25,901 nt of DNA from the NCBI GenBank assembly GCA_002345675.1, contig DDWL01000058.1, forward strand, positions 1 to 25,901, in the 5' to 3' direction. The stretch is from Bacteroidales bacterium UBA2287 (GTDB lineage Bacteria; Bacteroidota; Bacteroidia; Bacteroidales; Tenuifilaceae). Under the pieces are notes generated by a model, which saw nothing but the letters and a program-made list of their open reading frames with translations, did not search any database and had not been told where the DNA came from. The position numbers and the translations under genes are program-made. This document shows positions 1 to 8,381 of this stretch, piece after piece (the stretch's first letter is position 1; each line of letters begins with the position of its first letter).

Positions 1-1
1 G

Positions 2-70
2 TTAAACCAGACTTGGAATCGTCCAATAGGACATTCCAACGTCAAGGGAAATTGTAATTATATGAATTAA
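2..70 (+). other. possible tail of an upstream gene
   Basis: Frame 2 is open from the window edge to a TAA at 68-70, which overlaps the ATG of the next gene as TAATG. That arrangement would fit translational coupling to an upstream gene. Frame 1 is also open from the edge to a TAA at 55-57, so the true frame cannot be settled. The stretch is too short to recognise any family. Confidence 0.2.
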
Positions 71-1065
71 TGCCTAACAAAAAGAGGGAACACCCAGCCG
101 AAAAAACCAGTTTACACCCACGAAACAAGCATCGTGAGCGGTACAATTTCAGGCAACTTGTTGATAGTTGCTCCGAGTTAGGGCAGTTTGTAAAGTTGAA
201 CGATTACAACGACCAGTCGATTGACTTTTTTAATCCCCTTGCCGTAAAAACGCTCAATAAAGCGTTACTAAAGTATTTTTATGGAATAGATTATTGGGAC
301 ATTCCAGCAAACTATCTCTGTCCACCCATTCCGGGGCGAGCCGACTATATTCATTACATGGCCGATTTGCTGGGTAGCGTTAATTCAAAACATCTAGGAG
401 AAATTCCCACGGGAAGCAAAATAAAATGTTTGGACATTGGCGTTGGCGCAAATTGCGTTTACCCAATAATTGGAAGTGTTGAGTACGGCTGGTCGTTTGT
501 AGGTTCCGAAATCGATTCGGTTGCGATTGAAAATGCAAACCAAATTGTTGATAAAAATTCCATTTTAAAAGGAAAAATTGAGCTGCGAATGCAGAAAAAT
601 TCAACCTATATTTTTAATGGAATTATTGGAAAAAACGAACAGTTCGATTTAACCATATGCAACCCGCCATTTCATGCCTCGTTAGCCGATGCGCAGGGAG
701 TAGCCGTTCGTAAATTGCAAAATTTAAAGGGCGATAAAATTGAAAATACAGTACTTAACTTTGGTGGCCAAAGTAACGAACTTTGGTGCGAAGGAGGAGA
801 GGAGAAGTTTGTAAAACAAATGATACTTGAGAGCAAGCAGTTTGCCGCTTCGTGTTTATGGTTTTCAACTCTTATTTCGAAGCAATCGAGCCTTAAAAAT
901 TCCTACAAAACTCTCGAAACTGTTGGAGCCTACGAAGTTAAAACCATTTCGATGAGCCAAGGAAATAAAATAAGCCGTATTGTTGCATGGACCTTTTTAA
1001 CTGGCGAGCAGCAACAAAAATGGACGAATTCAAGATGGGGGCGAGAGGTAGAAACTTCATTTTAA
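70..1065 (+). CDS. rlmF: 23S rRNA (adenine(1618)-N(6))-methyltransferase RlmF
   Basis: Members of this family transfer a methyl group from S-adenosylmethionine to N6 of A1618 in 23S rRNA and act in the cytoplasm. The basic N-terminus (KKREHPAEKTSLHPRNKHRERY) is typical of the family. The SAM-binding motif I appears as DIGVGANCVYPIIG around residue 120, and the catalytic N6-adenine methylase motif NPPF is at residues 198-201, followed by HAS. The 331-aa length is slightly above the roughly 300 aa of E. coli RlmF (YbiN) and looks complete. The ATG overlaps an upstream stop as TAATG. The DUF192 gene follows after 9 bases, so the two are probably co-transcribed. No Shine-Dalgarno sequence is visible. 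Confidence 0.93.
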   Translation: MPNKKREHPAEKTSLHPRNKHRERYNFRQLVDSCSELGQFVKLNDYNDQSIDFFNPLAVKTLNKALLKYFYGIDYWDIPANYLCPPIPGRADYIHYMADLLGSVNSKHLGEIPTGSKIKCLDIGVGANCVYPIIGSVEYGWSFVGSEIDSVAIENANQIVDKNSILKGKIELRMQKNSTYIFNGIIGKNEQFDLTICNPPFHASLADAQGVAVRKLQNLKGDKIENTVLNFGGQSNELWCEGGEEKFVKQMILESKQFAASCLWFSTLISKQSSLKNSYKTLETVGAYEVKTISMSQGNKISRIVAWTFLTGEQQQKWTNSRWGREVETSF

Positions 1066-1074
1066 AAAAATTAC

Positions 1075-1629
1075 ATGAAGAAGCAGATTAAAAGAAAGAC
1101 AGTTATTTCGACCTATAATAAGAAAATTCGAATGATAGTTATTTCCACAGCAATACTATTACTGGCAATGGTTGTTGTTTTATATTATTTTGATAACGAT
1201 AAAAAGGAGTACTCGAAGCCCTATGAACCTTCGTTTACCAAAAATGGAGAGTTATCTTTTATTTCCCACTTCAATAAAAGTGTAATAAAAACCATCGATA
1301 TTGAAATTGCCGATAACGACGATACACGAGCTCAGGGTTTAATGTGGCGTCGAACAATGCCCGATAGCATTGGCATGTTTTTTATTTTTGACGATGAAAT
1401 ATATAGATCGTTCTGGATGAAAAACACTTATATCTCGCTTGATATTATTTATGTTAACAAGTCGATGGAGATAGTTTCAATTAGCGAAAATACAATTACT
1501 TTAAGCGAAATGCCAATACCTTCGGACAAACCCGCAATGTATGTGGTTGAAGTAATTGCTGGATTTTGCTATTCTCATGGAATTAAAGCGGGAGATAAAA
1601 TTAAATTTGAGATAGCAGTAAAGCAGTAA
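1075..1629 (+). CDS. membrane-anchored DUF192 family protein
   Basis: The protein has 184 aa. It starts with a short basic stretch, then one hydrophobic segment (about residues 20-40) that serves as a membrane anchor or uncleaved signal. A DUF192 domain fills residues 55-182. Family landmarks are RAQGLMWRRTMPDSIGMFF, the FWMKNTYISLDIIYV core and the closing IKAGDKIKFE. DUF192 proteins are small beta-rich domains, often exported, with no settled biochemical role. The domain should lie on the outer side of the inner membrane. The gene starts 9 bases after rlmF and is probably in the same transcript. The family assignment is firm; the function is unknown. Confidence 0.85.
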   Translation: MKKQIKRKTVISTYNKKIRMIVISTAILLLAMVVVLYYFDNDKKEYSKPYEPSFTKNGELSFISHFNKSVIKTIDIEIADNDDTRAQGLMWRRTMPDSIGMFFIFDDEIYRSFWMKNTYISLDIIYVNKSMEIVSISENTITLSEMPIPSDKPAMYVVEVIAGFCYSHGIKAGDKIKFEIAVKQ

Positions 1630-1676
1630 ATAACATATTTTCAATTATATAAAGTTTATTTTTATTTACTACTGAT

Positions 1677-1994
1677 ATGATAACGAAGAAAGAAAACGCC
1701 AAGAAAAGGCACTTTAAGGGTGTCGATTTCGATGTTTTAGCTGTTGGACAAAAAACAATGGTTACAAAAATGAATTTTAGGGTAGGCGACAATGTTCCCT
1801 TTCATTCCCATCCAAACGAGCAGTGTGGATACGTAATTTCTGGCAAGTACAGAATGAAATTTAACGATTTCAACGAAGTTTTAGGTCCTGGCGACAGCTA
1901 CTCAATACCCGAAAATATTGAGCACTCGCTCGAGGTGCTTGAAGCTGGCGAAGTTATTGATGTTTTTACGCCTCCCAGACAGGATTATTTGTAG
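1677..1994 (+). CDS. small single-domain cupin protein
   Basis: This 105-aa protein is a one-domain cupin. Motif 1 is clear: G37, five residues, then H43-x-H45, with Gln49 where the consensus has Glu, and G56 closing. Motif 2 has G72, P78 and H83. The three His residues would bind one metal ion, with Gln49 as a possible fourth ligand, as in other HxHxxxQ cupins. There is no signal peptide, so it should be cytosolic. Such stand-alone cupins can be enzymes or small-molecule sensors, and nothing here decides which. It lies 47 bases after the DUF192 gene and 71 bases before the peptidase gene on the same strand. Confidence 0.85.
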   Translation: MITKKENAKKRHFKGVDFDVLAVGQKTMVTKMNFRVGDNVPFHSHPNEQCGYVISGKYRMKFNDFNEVLGPGDSYSIPENIEHSLEVLEAGEVIDVFTPPRQDYL

Positions 1995-2065
1995 GATTGT
2001 ATAACATTAATCTTTTTAACTCAAATTTTAAAAAGGCATTAAAAACCTTATAAACTAAATTTTAA

Positions 2066-4156
2066 ATGATTATGAAATATTTTTTTCTTTTTTCCCTTGT
2101 TATTCTTTCCATTAATATTTGTAATGCACAAGAATATAAGCAGCTTAACACAAAAGATAGTGTTGCTGTCGATACATTTTTTAATGAGTTTATTGTTAAG
2201 GATAAGTATCGTTGGCTCGAAAATACTACAAGCAAAGAAACAAAGGAATGGGTCGATAATCAGCAAAGTTTATCGAGTAAATACATTTCAAAATCGGTAA
2301 GCAATACAAATGCATTTAATGCCATCGATAAAGTAGCCTATACCGATTACGAAAACCCTGTAAAAATGGGCAAATATTACTTTACCTATGGCTTTTACAA
2401 CAATATTGGAGTTCCGGCACTTTTCTATAAAACTTCCTTAAATTCTTCGCAAGAAATACTGGTTGACCCTAACTATATTTCGTACACCGACAAAATTATC
2501 ATTAAAGGTTATTATGTCTCCAAAGACTCAAAGTATTTAGCCTACCAATTCAGTCGTAATGGTAGCGATTGGGCCGAAGTTAAGGTTGTTTCGCTAAATG
2601 ATGCAACTCACCTTAATGATCATCTCAAAAATTTAAAATTTTCGAACCTCGAATGGGTAGGGGATGGATTCTACTATTCAACATACACGCAGGACGGTAA
2701 GTTTGGCAAAACTTTAAATCAAAGTGTTTATTTTCATAAAATTGGGACAGCCCAAGATGAGGATAAACTTTTTTTTAAGAGTGAAAATCCTGCCATTCAA
2801 TTTTACTATACAGTTACATCGGATCAGCGCTACCTCATTTTTAAGGAAACTAACGAGCAATTGGGCTATTCAAATATATTCTACACCGACTTTAAATCCG
2901 AAAATCCAATATTAAAGCCATTAATTTCCAAAGTTCCCATTGGGTTAAACTTTATCGACAGTTACGAAAATAAACTATTGGCTATTGCTACGGAAAAGTC
3001 TTTTAACAAAACGTTAGTCGAAATCGACCCTAAAAACCCAGCAAGTTGGATCGCTATTTCTCCCGATTTTACTGAGGCTCTATTGCTCGATGTTTATCCA
3101 TTTAAGGATCGCATTGTTACAATTTACCAATCAAATCAGCGCCCAATAGTTATTGTTTTAAATTATTTGGGTGAAATACTTTACAAATTGGAGTTGCCCG
3201 TTGCAACTTCGGTTAGTGGCTTTTATGGTAACAAAGACGACGAAGAGGTACTTTTCAATTTCGAATCGTACACAATTCCAAAGGTTGTGTATAAGTTCAA
3301 TATTAATACATTTAAAAAGGAGTTAACCAAGCATACTGCGGTTTCGTTCGACTTTAAAAATATTGAATATAAAGAAGTTGAATGTTTATCGAGCGACAGT
3401 GTTCGAATTCCTATGGTACTTGTTTACCGAAAGGGTTTAGTTCTCGATGGCTCAAATCCTACTATTCTTTCGGCCTATGGAGGCTTTGGAGCTATATCGC
3501 AGCCATTGTTCAACCCCGGAATTGTTTACTTTGTAAATAATGGGGGAGTTTATGCATTTGCCAATATTAGGGGTGGTGGCGATAAAGGTATTAATTGGGC
3601 TTTAGCGGGAAGAGGTGATAATAAGCAAAAGTCGTTCGACGATTTTATTACTGCTGCAGAGTTTTTAATTGAAAATAAATATACCAATAGCCAAAAACTT
3701 GCGGCAACAGGTGGTTCAAATGGCGGTTTAGTAGTTGCTGCTGCTGCAATTCAACGTCCCGATTTATTCAAAGTTGTTGTTCCAATTGTGGCTCCTTTTG
3801 ATATGATACGTTTCGAGAATTTTACAATTGGGCACTTTCATTCCGACGAGTACGGAACTGTTTCGGATAGTTCAAGTTTTCAGAAATTATATAGCTACTC
3901 ACCGTATCACAATATTAAAGAAGATGTTAACTACCCAACAATGCTTGTAATTACATCGGAAAACGACGATAGGGTGCCCCCCTTTCATTCGTACAAATTT
4001 GTAGCTAAGTTGCAGAGCAGAGTCGCCCAAAAGAACCCAATTATACTAAAAGTTCGAGAGAAAGCGGGGCACAATGGGGCAACTTCGTTCAGGGCAAATC
4101 TTCGTGAAAAGGCTGAATTATATGGCTTTATTTTGAATGAACTTCAAAACAAGTAG
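2066..4156 (+). CDS. secreted prolyl oligopeptidase (S9A family)
   Basis: A serine peptidase of the prolyl oligopeptidase family, expected to cut short proline-containing peptides after proline. The N-terminus, MIMKYFFLFSLVILSINICNAQ, is a signal peptide, so the enzyme should be periplasmic. The N-terminal two thirds should form the gating beta-propeller, with the alpha/beta hydrolase domain from about residue 420. The nucleophile is Ser551 in GGSNGGL. The catalytic Asp is 634 or 635 in NDDRVPPFHS, and the His is 669 in KAGHNGA. The 696-aa length fits the family, and all triad residues are present. Translation may start at the first ATG or at the second one, two codons later (2072). It is the last gene of the 70-4156 group. 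Confidence 0.93.
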   Translation: MIMKYFFLFSLVILSINICNAQEYKQLNTKDSVAVDTFFNEFIVKDKYRWLENTTSKETKEWVDNQQSLSSKYISKSVSNTNAFNAIDKVAYTDYENPVKMGKYYFTYGFYNNIGVPALFYKTSLNSSQEILVDPNYISYTDKIIIKGYYVSKDSKYLAYQFSRNGSDWAEVKVVSLNDATHLNDHLKNLKFSNLEWVGDGFYYSTYTQDGKFGKTLNQSVYFHKIGTAQDEDKLFFKSENPAIQFYYTVTSDQRYLIFKETNEQLGYSNIFYTDFKSENPILKPLISKVPIGLNFIDSYENKLLAIATEKSFNKTLVEIDPKNPASWIAISPDFTEALLLDVYPFKDRIVTIYQSNQRPIVIVLNYLGEILYKLELPVATSVSGFYGNKDDEEVLFNFESYTIPKVVYKFNINTFKKELTKHTAVSFDFKNIEYKEVECLSSDSVRIPMVLVYRKGLVLDGSNPTILSAYGGFGAISQPLFNPGIVYFVNNGGVYAFANIRGGGDKGINWALAGRGDNKQKSFDDFITAAEFLIENKYTNSQKLAATGGSNGGLVVAAAAIQRPDLFKVVVPIVAPFDMIRFENFTIGHFHSDEYGTVSDSSSFQKLYSYSPYHNIKEDVNYPTMLVITSENDDRVPPFHSYKFVAKLQSRVAQKNPIILKVREKAGHNGATSFRANLREKAELYGFILNELQNK

Positions 4157-4767
4157 GAAAATATTTGTCGTTTTTTGTCCCAGGTTTTTAACCTAGCGCT
4201 CTTTGCGAGTTTACTTTTTGCAAACGGAATCAACGTTGTAAATTCGAAGTTTCCTAAGTTATTTAAGCAGGCTTTGCCTGCGAATTGTTGTAAAGTTTAA
4301 CAATAAACCTATAGGGAGCTGTAATACGGGTAACCGCAAAAATTGAAGCTTTTTTTAGCTACAGAGTAGTTAACTGTTTATAGAAACAATTACAATTATT
4401 ATCCTAAAGCTCCTATGGAGCTTCGATGTTTTGATAAACTTTTACTATAAACATAATGCCCCGCTGGGGCAAGTTATAGCAGTTGGAGCTAATCAGTGTA
4501 AAATAAATTAACAATTGCAACCTCGCTACCGCAAGTCCCTTCGTGAGGCTTTAACCAATTAGCCAACATTCACCCCTGGCTCGCAGATGTTCCCCAGCCA
4601 TTAAAGCAAAGTATTGCGTAATTTAGTATATTTGGTGTTAAGGTTCGTTTTAGCCTAACGTAAAGTTATTTATACCCATTTGTGTTAAAGTTAGGCACAA
4701 GGCAAAATAATGTGCAACACTATAATTAAGCGCTTGTAAATAGCTTTTTAAATGGAATGAATTAATT
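4157..4767. other. 611-bp gene-free region
   Basis: No credible reading frame spans this gap. The left part has a weak hairpin after the peptidase stop (AGGTT, TTT, AACCT at 4182-4194) that might assist termination. The middle holds the hairpin cluster listed separately. The part around 4548-4605 has matching ends (GCTTTAA and TTAAAGC) flanking CTGGCT and AGCCA, a loose foldback. At 4653-4659 and 4690-4696 lies a 7-bp inverted repeat, GCCTAAC and GTTAGGC. The right end carries the promoter-like element of the AraC gene. Confidence 0.6.
4267..4470. repeat. cluster of small hairpins with different stems and similar loops
   Basis: Three perfect short hairpins and one palindrome lie within 204 bases. 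They are GCAGGC-TTT-GCCTGC (4267-4281), CCTATAGG (4308-4315), AAGCTCC-TAT-GGAGCTT (4407-4423) and GCCCC-GCT-GGGGC (4458-4470). The text between them includes the phrases GTTTATAGAAAC and ACTATAAACAT. I remember similar GGAGC hairpins next to TTTATAG phrases in intergenic DNA of many Bacteroidota genomes, so this is probably a worn cluster of a dispersed repeat family. That link is recollection and not a search result. Confidence 0.6.
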
Positions 4768-4770
4768 TTG
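4763..4770 (+). promoter_or_regulatory. candidate Bacteroidota -7 element for the AraC-family gene
   Basis: TAATTTTG matches TAnnTTTG and ends 18 bases before the preferred ATG at 4789. The nearest upstream TTG (4734-4736) is 26 bases away, longer than the usual spacing, so the -33 element is uncertain. The in-frame TTG at 4768 is part of this element, which argues against its use as a start codon. Confidence 0.45.
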
Positions 4771-4788
4771 CAATTTAAACATTACGTA

Positions 4789-5598
4789 ATGCGTTTTCAA
4801 ATTATAAAGCCAACTGGAGTATTAGCCCAATTTATTAAGTACTATTGGGTAATGGAGAAAAATTCCTCGGAGGGCGATGTATGCGAACGTGTTATTCCTA
4901 CCGGAAATATCGATTTAATGTTTCATTACAAGAATTGCTTTAAAGTAAAATGTAGCGACAACAATACTTATAAGCAAGCATTTTCATTTATAAGTGGTAT
5001 AAGTAACTCGTATGCCGATGTAACAACAAATGGCGAAACAGGACTGATTTGTGTATCGTTTCATCCCTTTGGAGCATATAATTTCTTCAACTTTCCGCTT
5101 CTCGAAATCGAAAACCAAAATATTAGCCTCGATTCTGTTTTTGGCAGCGAATCGAACGAGATTTATGAGCAGCTTTGTAACGCTCAATCGTTAAATGACA
5201 GGATTGCCCTAGTTGAAAACTTCTTACATGGCCGATTAAGAGAGACAGGCCATAGAGATTCGTTACTAATTAAAACTGGTATAGGACTTATAAATCAAAG
5301 TAAGGGTCAAATTAATACAACAAGTTTATCGGAAAAGCTATCGGTTACTCCTAAAACCCTCGAAAGGAAGTTCTCGGCAATGGTTGGCAAAACTCCAAAG
5401 CAGTTTATAAAAATAGTGCGTTTTCAAAGTATAATAAATACTTTTTCGGTTGCAAACAGTGTGAACTTAACCGAAATAGCTTATGCTAATGGGTTCTTCG
5501 ACCAATCTCATTTTATAAAAGACTTTAAGTCTTTTTCGGGTTACACGCCTAAGGACTTCTTTGCAAATCACCAGTGCCAATCCGATTATTTTAGGTAA
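4789..5598 (+). CDS. AraC-family transcriptional regulator
   Basis: A 269-aa DNA-binding regulator. The N-terminal part opens with MRFQIIKPTGVLAQFIKYYW and fits the DUF6597-type sensor domain found ahead of AraC helix-turn-helix domains. The C-terminal 95 residues form the double HTH: SLSEKLSVTPKTLERKF is the first helix pair and the GFFDQSHFIKDFKSFSGY region the second, with the family ending YTPKDFF. The ATG at 4789 is preferred over the in-frame TTG at 4768, because that TTG overlaps a promoter-like element and the family consensus begins at this Met. The VOC gene follows 84 bases later and the UvrA-like ATPase after that. Regulators of this type often control a neighbouring VOC gene, so these are likely targets. 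The ligand is unknown. Confidence 0.88.
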   Translation: MRFQIIKPTGVLAQFIKYYWVMEKNSSEGDVCERVIPTGNIDLMFHYKNCFKVKCSDNNTYKQAFSFISGISNSYADVTTNGETGLICVSFHPFGAYNFFNFPLLEIENQNISLDSVFGSESNEIYEQLCNAQSLNDRIALVENFLHGRLRETGHRDSLLIKTGIGLINQSKGQINTTSLSEKLSVTPKTLERKFSAMVGKTPKQFIKIVRFQSIINTFSVANSVNLTEIAYANGFFDQSHFIKDFKSFSGYTPKDFFANHQCQSDYFR

Positions 5599-5643
5599 TA
5601 GAATATTGTCGGTTTTTTACTATTTCACAAGCTCACTGCCTTG

Positions 5644-5651
5644 TAGTTTTG
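5644..5651 (+). promoter_or_regulatory. candidate -7 element for the VOC/UvrA-like genes
   Basis: TAGTTTTG matches TAnnTTTG and lies 31 bases before the VOC start. TTTC at 5623-5626 is 17 bases upstream and could act as a poor -33 element. The 16 bases from 5644 to 5659 recur exactly on the minus strand ahead of the CAP-domain gene. Confidence 0.45.
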
Positions 5652-5682
5652 TAGTATTATTAACCATTAAAATAATACCAAG

Positions 5683-6054
5683 ATGAGAAAACTGATAAGC
5701 TGGTTCGATATTCCAACAAGCAATTTTAACAGGGCAGTAAATTTTTACCAAAACGTTTTTGACCTAACGCTAAATATTGTCGATTGTGGAGGCGAAGTAA
5801 TGGGATGCTTCCCCGACGATGGTGTAAATGTTACAGGTTGCATTTTTCATTCGCCCAATTATAAACCCTCAATGGATGGTGTAATTATTAATTTTTATAG
5901 CGACGATGAAATAAATTATTTCTTGAAAAGGGTTGAGCAAAATGGTGGCAAAACCATAACCCCAAAAACTAAAATTATGGTTGAAGGTCGTGGGTATTTT
6001 GCACTTTTCTCCGACACCGAAGGCAATCGCATAGGAGTTTACTCACACAGGTAA
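5683..6054 (+). CDS. VOC (glyoxalase/bleomycin-resistance fold) family protein
   Basis: A 123-aa protein of the vicinal oxygen chelate superfamily. It starts with the usual ISWFDIPTSNFNRAVNFYQN segment and ends with GRGYFALFSDTEGNRIGVY, the first and last beta-alpha-beta landmarks. Members are metal-dependent isomerases or dioxygenases, or drug-binding resistance proteins. This short form is a single two-repeat module that would work as a dimer, and it has no signal peptide. It lies between the AraC-family regulator and the UvrA-like ATPase, with only 26 bases to the latter, so it is probably co-transcribed with the ATPase. Its substrate cannot be read from the sequence. Confidence 0.85.
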   Translation: MRKLISWFDIPTSNFNRAVNFYQNVFDLTLNIVDCGGEVMGCFPDDGVNVTGCIFHSPNYKPSMDGVIINFYSDDEINYFLKRVEQNGGKTITPKTKIMVEGRGYFALFSDTEGNRIGVYSHR

Positions 6055-6080
6055 CAAATTCAACCTAAAGTAGTATTTGT

Positions 6081-8336
6081 ATGGAAAGGAACAATATAAT
6101 TATTAAAAATGCCCACACGCATAACCTCAAAAATATCGACATTGAAATTCCTAAGCACAAATTAGTTGTGTTTACTGGCGTATCGGGTTCGGGTAAATCG
6201 TCGTTACTTTTTGATACCGTTTTTATTGAAGCCCAAAGGCAGCTAATCGAAACATTTTCGACTTTTGCTCGTGCTCGTTTGCCCAAACTTTCGCGCCCCG
6301 ATGTAGATGATATTCAAAATCTTTCGACAGCAATTGTTATCGACCAAAAACGAATGGGCAACAACTTGCGAAGCACCGTTGGCACAGCAACCGAAATTAA
6401 CACATACTTACGTTTGCTTTTTTCGCGTGTTGGCAAACCATTTATTGGCCCTTCATTTCTTTTGTCGTTCAACCATCCCGAGGGTATGTGTCCGCATTGT
6501 CATGGTTTGGGAAAGCAAGTACAGGTCGATATTGATATGCTGTTGGACAAAGAAAAATCGATATATGAAGGGGCAATAATTTATCCTGGTATGCAGGTGG
6601 GTAGCTGGTTTTGGCGCGAGATAACGGCAATAGATTTGTTTGATGTTCATAAAAAATTGAAAGACTTTTCGGAAACCGAATTGCACAAGCTATTATATAC
6701 CGAGCCTATTCAAATCGATAAAAAGCACGGTTCGGGCACTTACTCTAAAACTTATGAGGGTATTGCACGGAAATTGGAAAAGGGGGTTTCGGGCAAAGCC
6801 GAAGACGAGTCACCCGATGAGGAAAAGGATGCTTATAAAAAGTATATCATTTATTCCGATTGTAGTTATTGTAACGGAACTCGTTTAAACCAACGTGCTT
6901 TATCGGTAACGATTAATGGGGTTTCAATTGCCGACTTATGTAATAAAGAACTTAGTGAGGTATTGCAATTCCTATCGTCGATAAACGATGAAATTTCAGT
7001 TCCTATAATTCGAAAGGCTCAATTTCTACTTGAGCAACTTATCGAAATAGGCGTTGGTTACCTATCGCTTAACAGGTCGGTGGCAACGCTTTCGGGAGGA
7101 GAGTCGCAACGGGTAAAAATGGCACGACAGCTCGATTGCAATCTGGTTGATATGTTATATGTATTAGACGAACCATCGATTGGGCTTCATCCAAGGGATA
7201 CTGTTAAACTTCTTACAATATTGAACAGGTTAAAAGATAATGGTAATAGCGTATTTGTTGTTGAACACGACCCTGAAATAATACGTGCAGCTGAATGGAT
7301 TATTGATATTGGACCCAAAGCAGGAATAAATGGCGGTCAGCTTGTTTATTCGGGCGACCCCGAAGGTATAACCAAAACAAACAGTATAACAGGTAAATTT
7401 TTGTTTAATACTGAAAAGATATCGTACACGAGAAAACAAGCAAAAGAGTTTATTACTATTAAAAATGCTAACGTAAACAACCTTAAAAATGTGTCGGTTA
7501 AAATTCTGGTTGGTGTTCTTACTTGTGTTACTGGCGTTGCCGGCAGTGGTAAAAGCAGCCTGATACATCAGGTATTCCTGAAACAATACCCCAATTCAAT
7601 TGTAATAGACCAATCGGCTATTGGCAAATCGTCGAGAGCCAATCCGGCAACCTATACTGGCATATTCGATTTAATTCGAAAGGAATTTGCTAATGCAACA
7701 GGCGCAGAAGCTTCATTGTTCAGCTTTAACTCAAAAGGGGCTTGCCCAAAATGCAATGGACAAGGTTTATTAAGTTTTGAACTTCATTTTTTAGATGCCG
7801 TTAAAACCACTTGCGATGAATGCGAAGGTAAACGCTATAAGCAAGAAGTACTTGAGCTTAAATTTAGGGGTAAATCAATTGCCGATGTTTTAAACATGTC
7901 GGTCGATGAGGCGTTTAGTTTCTTTACTTCTGCAAAAATTGTAAAACAGCTAAAAGTGCTACAAGATGTGGGTTTGGGATACATAAAGATTGGTCAATCG
8001 TTAAGTTCATTGTCGGGCGGAGAATCTCAACGATTAAAAATTGCTTCGGAGCTTCATAAAGCTGGTAATATTTATGTTATGGACGAGCCAACAACTGGTT
8101 TGCACATGTCAGATATACTTCGATTATATAATATTATCCGTTCTCTTGTCGATAAAAACAATACTGTTATAGTAATTGAGCATAATTTGGACATCATTAA
8201 ATTTGCCGACTGGATAATCGATATGGGCCCAGAAGGAGGCAGACAAGGTGGAGAAGTGCTATTTCAAGGTATTCCTGAGGATTTAGTTAATTGTAAAAAT
8301 TCTCATACTGCACTTTATTTAAAAAAGGTAATTTAA
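6081..8336 (+). CDS. UvrA-like double ABC ATPase without UvrB-docking region (DrrC/UvrA2 type)
   Basis: A 751-aa cytosolic, DNA-binding, UvrA-related ATPase, about 190 aa shorter than housekeeping UvrA. It has two nucleotide-binding halves. The Walker A motifs are GVSGSGKSS (33-41) and GVAGSGKSS (about 485-493). The ABC signatures are LSGGESQR at about 337 and again at about 644, and the Walker B motifs end in DEPSIGLHPRD and DEPTTGLHMSD. The zinc module of the second half is intact (C555, C558, 19 residues, C578, C581). In the first half, the text jumps from LLFSRVGKP straight to LSFNHPEGMCPHC. The UvrB-binding domain and the first CxxC of zinc module 1 are therefore absent, while C137/C140 and C261/C264 remain. 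This layout matches DrrC-type self-resistance proteins and UvrA2 and is not compatible with UvrABC repair. The context (AraC, VOC) supports a drug or toxin response. Confidence 0.9.
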   Translation: MERNNIIIKNAHTHNLKNIDIEIPKHKLVVFTGVSGSGKSSLLFDTVFIEAQRQLIETFSTFARARLPKLSRPDVDDIQNLSTAIVIDQKRMGNNLRSTVGTATEINTYLRLLFSRVGKPFIGPSFLLSFNHPEGMCPHCHGLGKQVQVDIDMLLDKEKSIYEGAIIYPGMQVGSWFWREITAIDLFDVHKKLKDFSETELHKLLYTEPIQIDKKHGSGTYSKTYEGIARKLEKGVSGKAEDESPDEEKDAYKKYIIYSDCSYCNGTRLNQRALSVTINGVSIADLCNKELSEVLQFLSSINDEISVPIIRKAQFLLEQLIEIGVGYLSLNRSVATLSGGESQRVKMARQLDCNLVDMLYVLDEPSIGLHPRDTVKLLTILNRLKDNGNSVFVVEHDPEIIRAAEWIIDIGPKAGINGGQLVYSGDPEGITKTNSITGKFLFNTEKISYTRKQAKEFITIKNANVNNLKNVSVKILVGVLTCVTGVAGSGKSSLIHQVFLKQYPNSIVIDQSAIGKSSRANPATYTGIFDLIRKEFANATGAEASLFSFNSKGACPKCNGQGLLSFELHFLDAVKTTCDECEGKRYKQEVLELKFRGKSIADVLNMSVDEAFSFFTSAKIVKQLKVLQDVGLGYIKIGQSLSSLSGGESQRLKIASELHKAGNIYVMDEPTTGLHMSDILRLYNIIRSLVDKNNTVIVIEHNLDIIKFADWIIDMGPEGGRQGGEVLFQGIPEDLVNCKNSHTALYLKKVI

Positions 8337-8361
8337 AGGAAATAAAACCCTTTTTAGGCTA

Positions 8362-8381
8362 AGCCCCGATTGCAAGGGGCT
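8362..8381 (+). terminator. weak hairpin after the UvrA-like gene
   Basis: AGCCCC and GGGGCT form a 6-bp stem around an 8-base loop, 26 bases after the stop codon. No T-run follows, so termination here is only possible. The right arm is shared with the long foldback that begins at 8376, and the two pairings exclude each other. Confidence 0.3.

Noticed and set aside
4768..4788. TTG start extending the AraC-family regulator by seven residues
   Set aside because: The TTG is part of a TAnnTTTG element, and the protein family begins at the ATG at 4789.
7230..7586. Open frame of 118 codons opposite the UvrA-like gene
   Set aside because: It is a shadow of an ATPase whose motifs are all on the plus strand.
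6081..8336. Housekeeping uvrA
   Set aside because: It is about 190 aa too short and lacks the UvrB-docking domain and half of zinc module 1.
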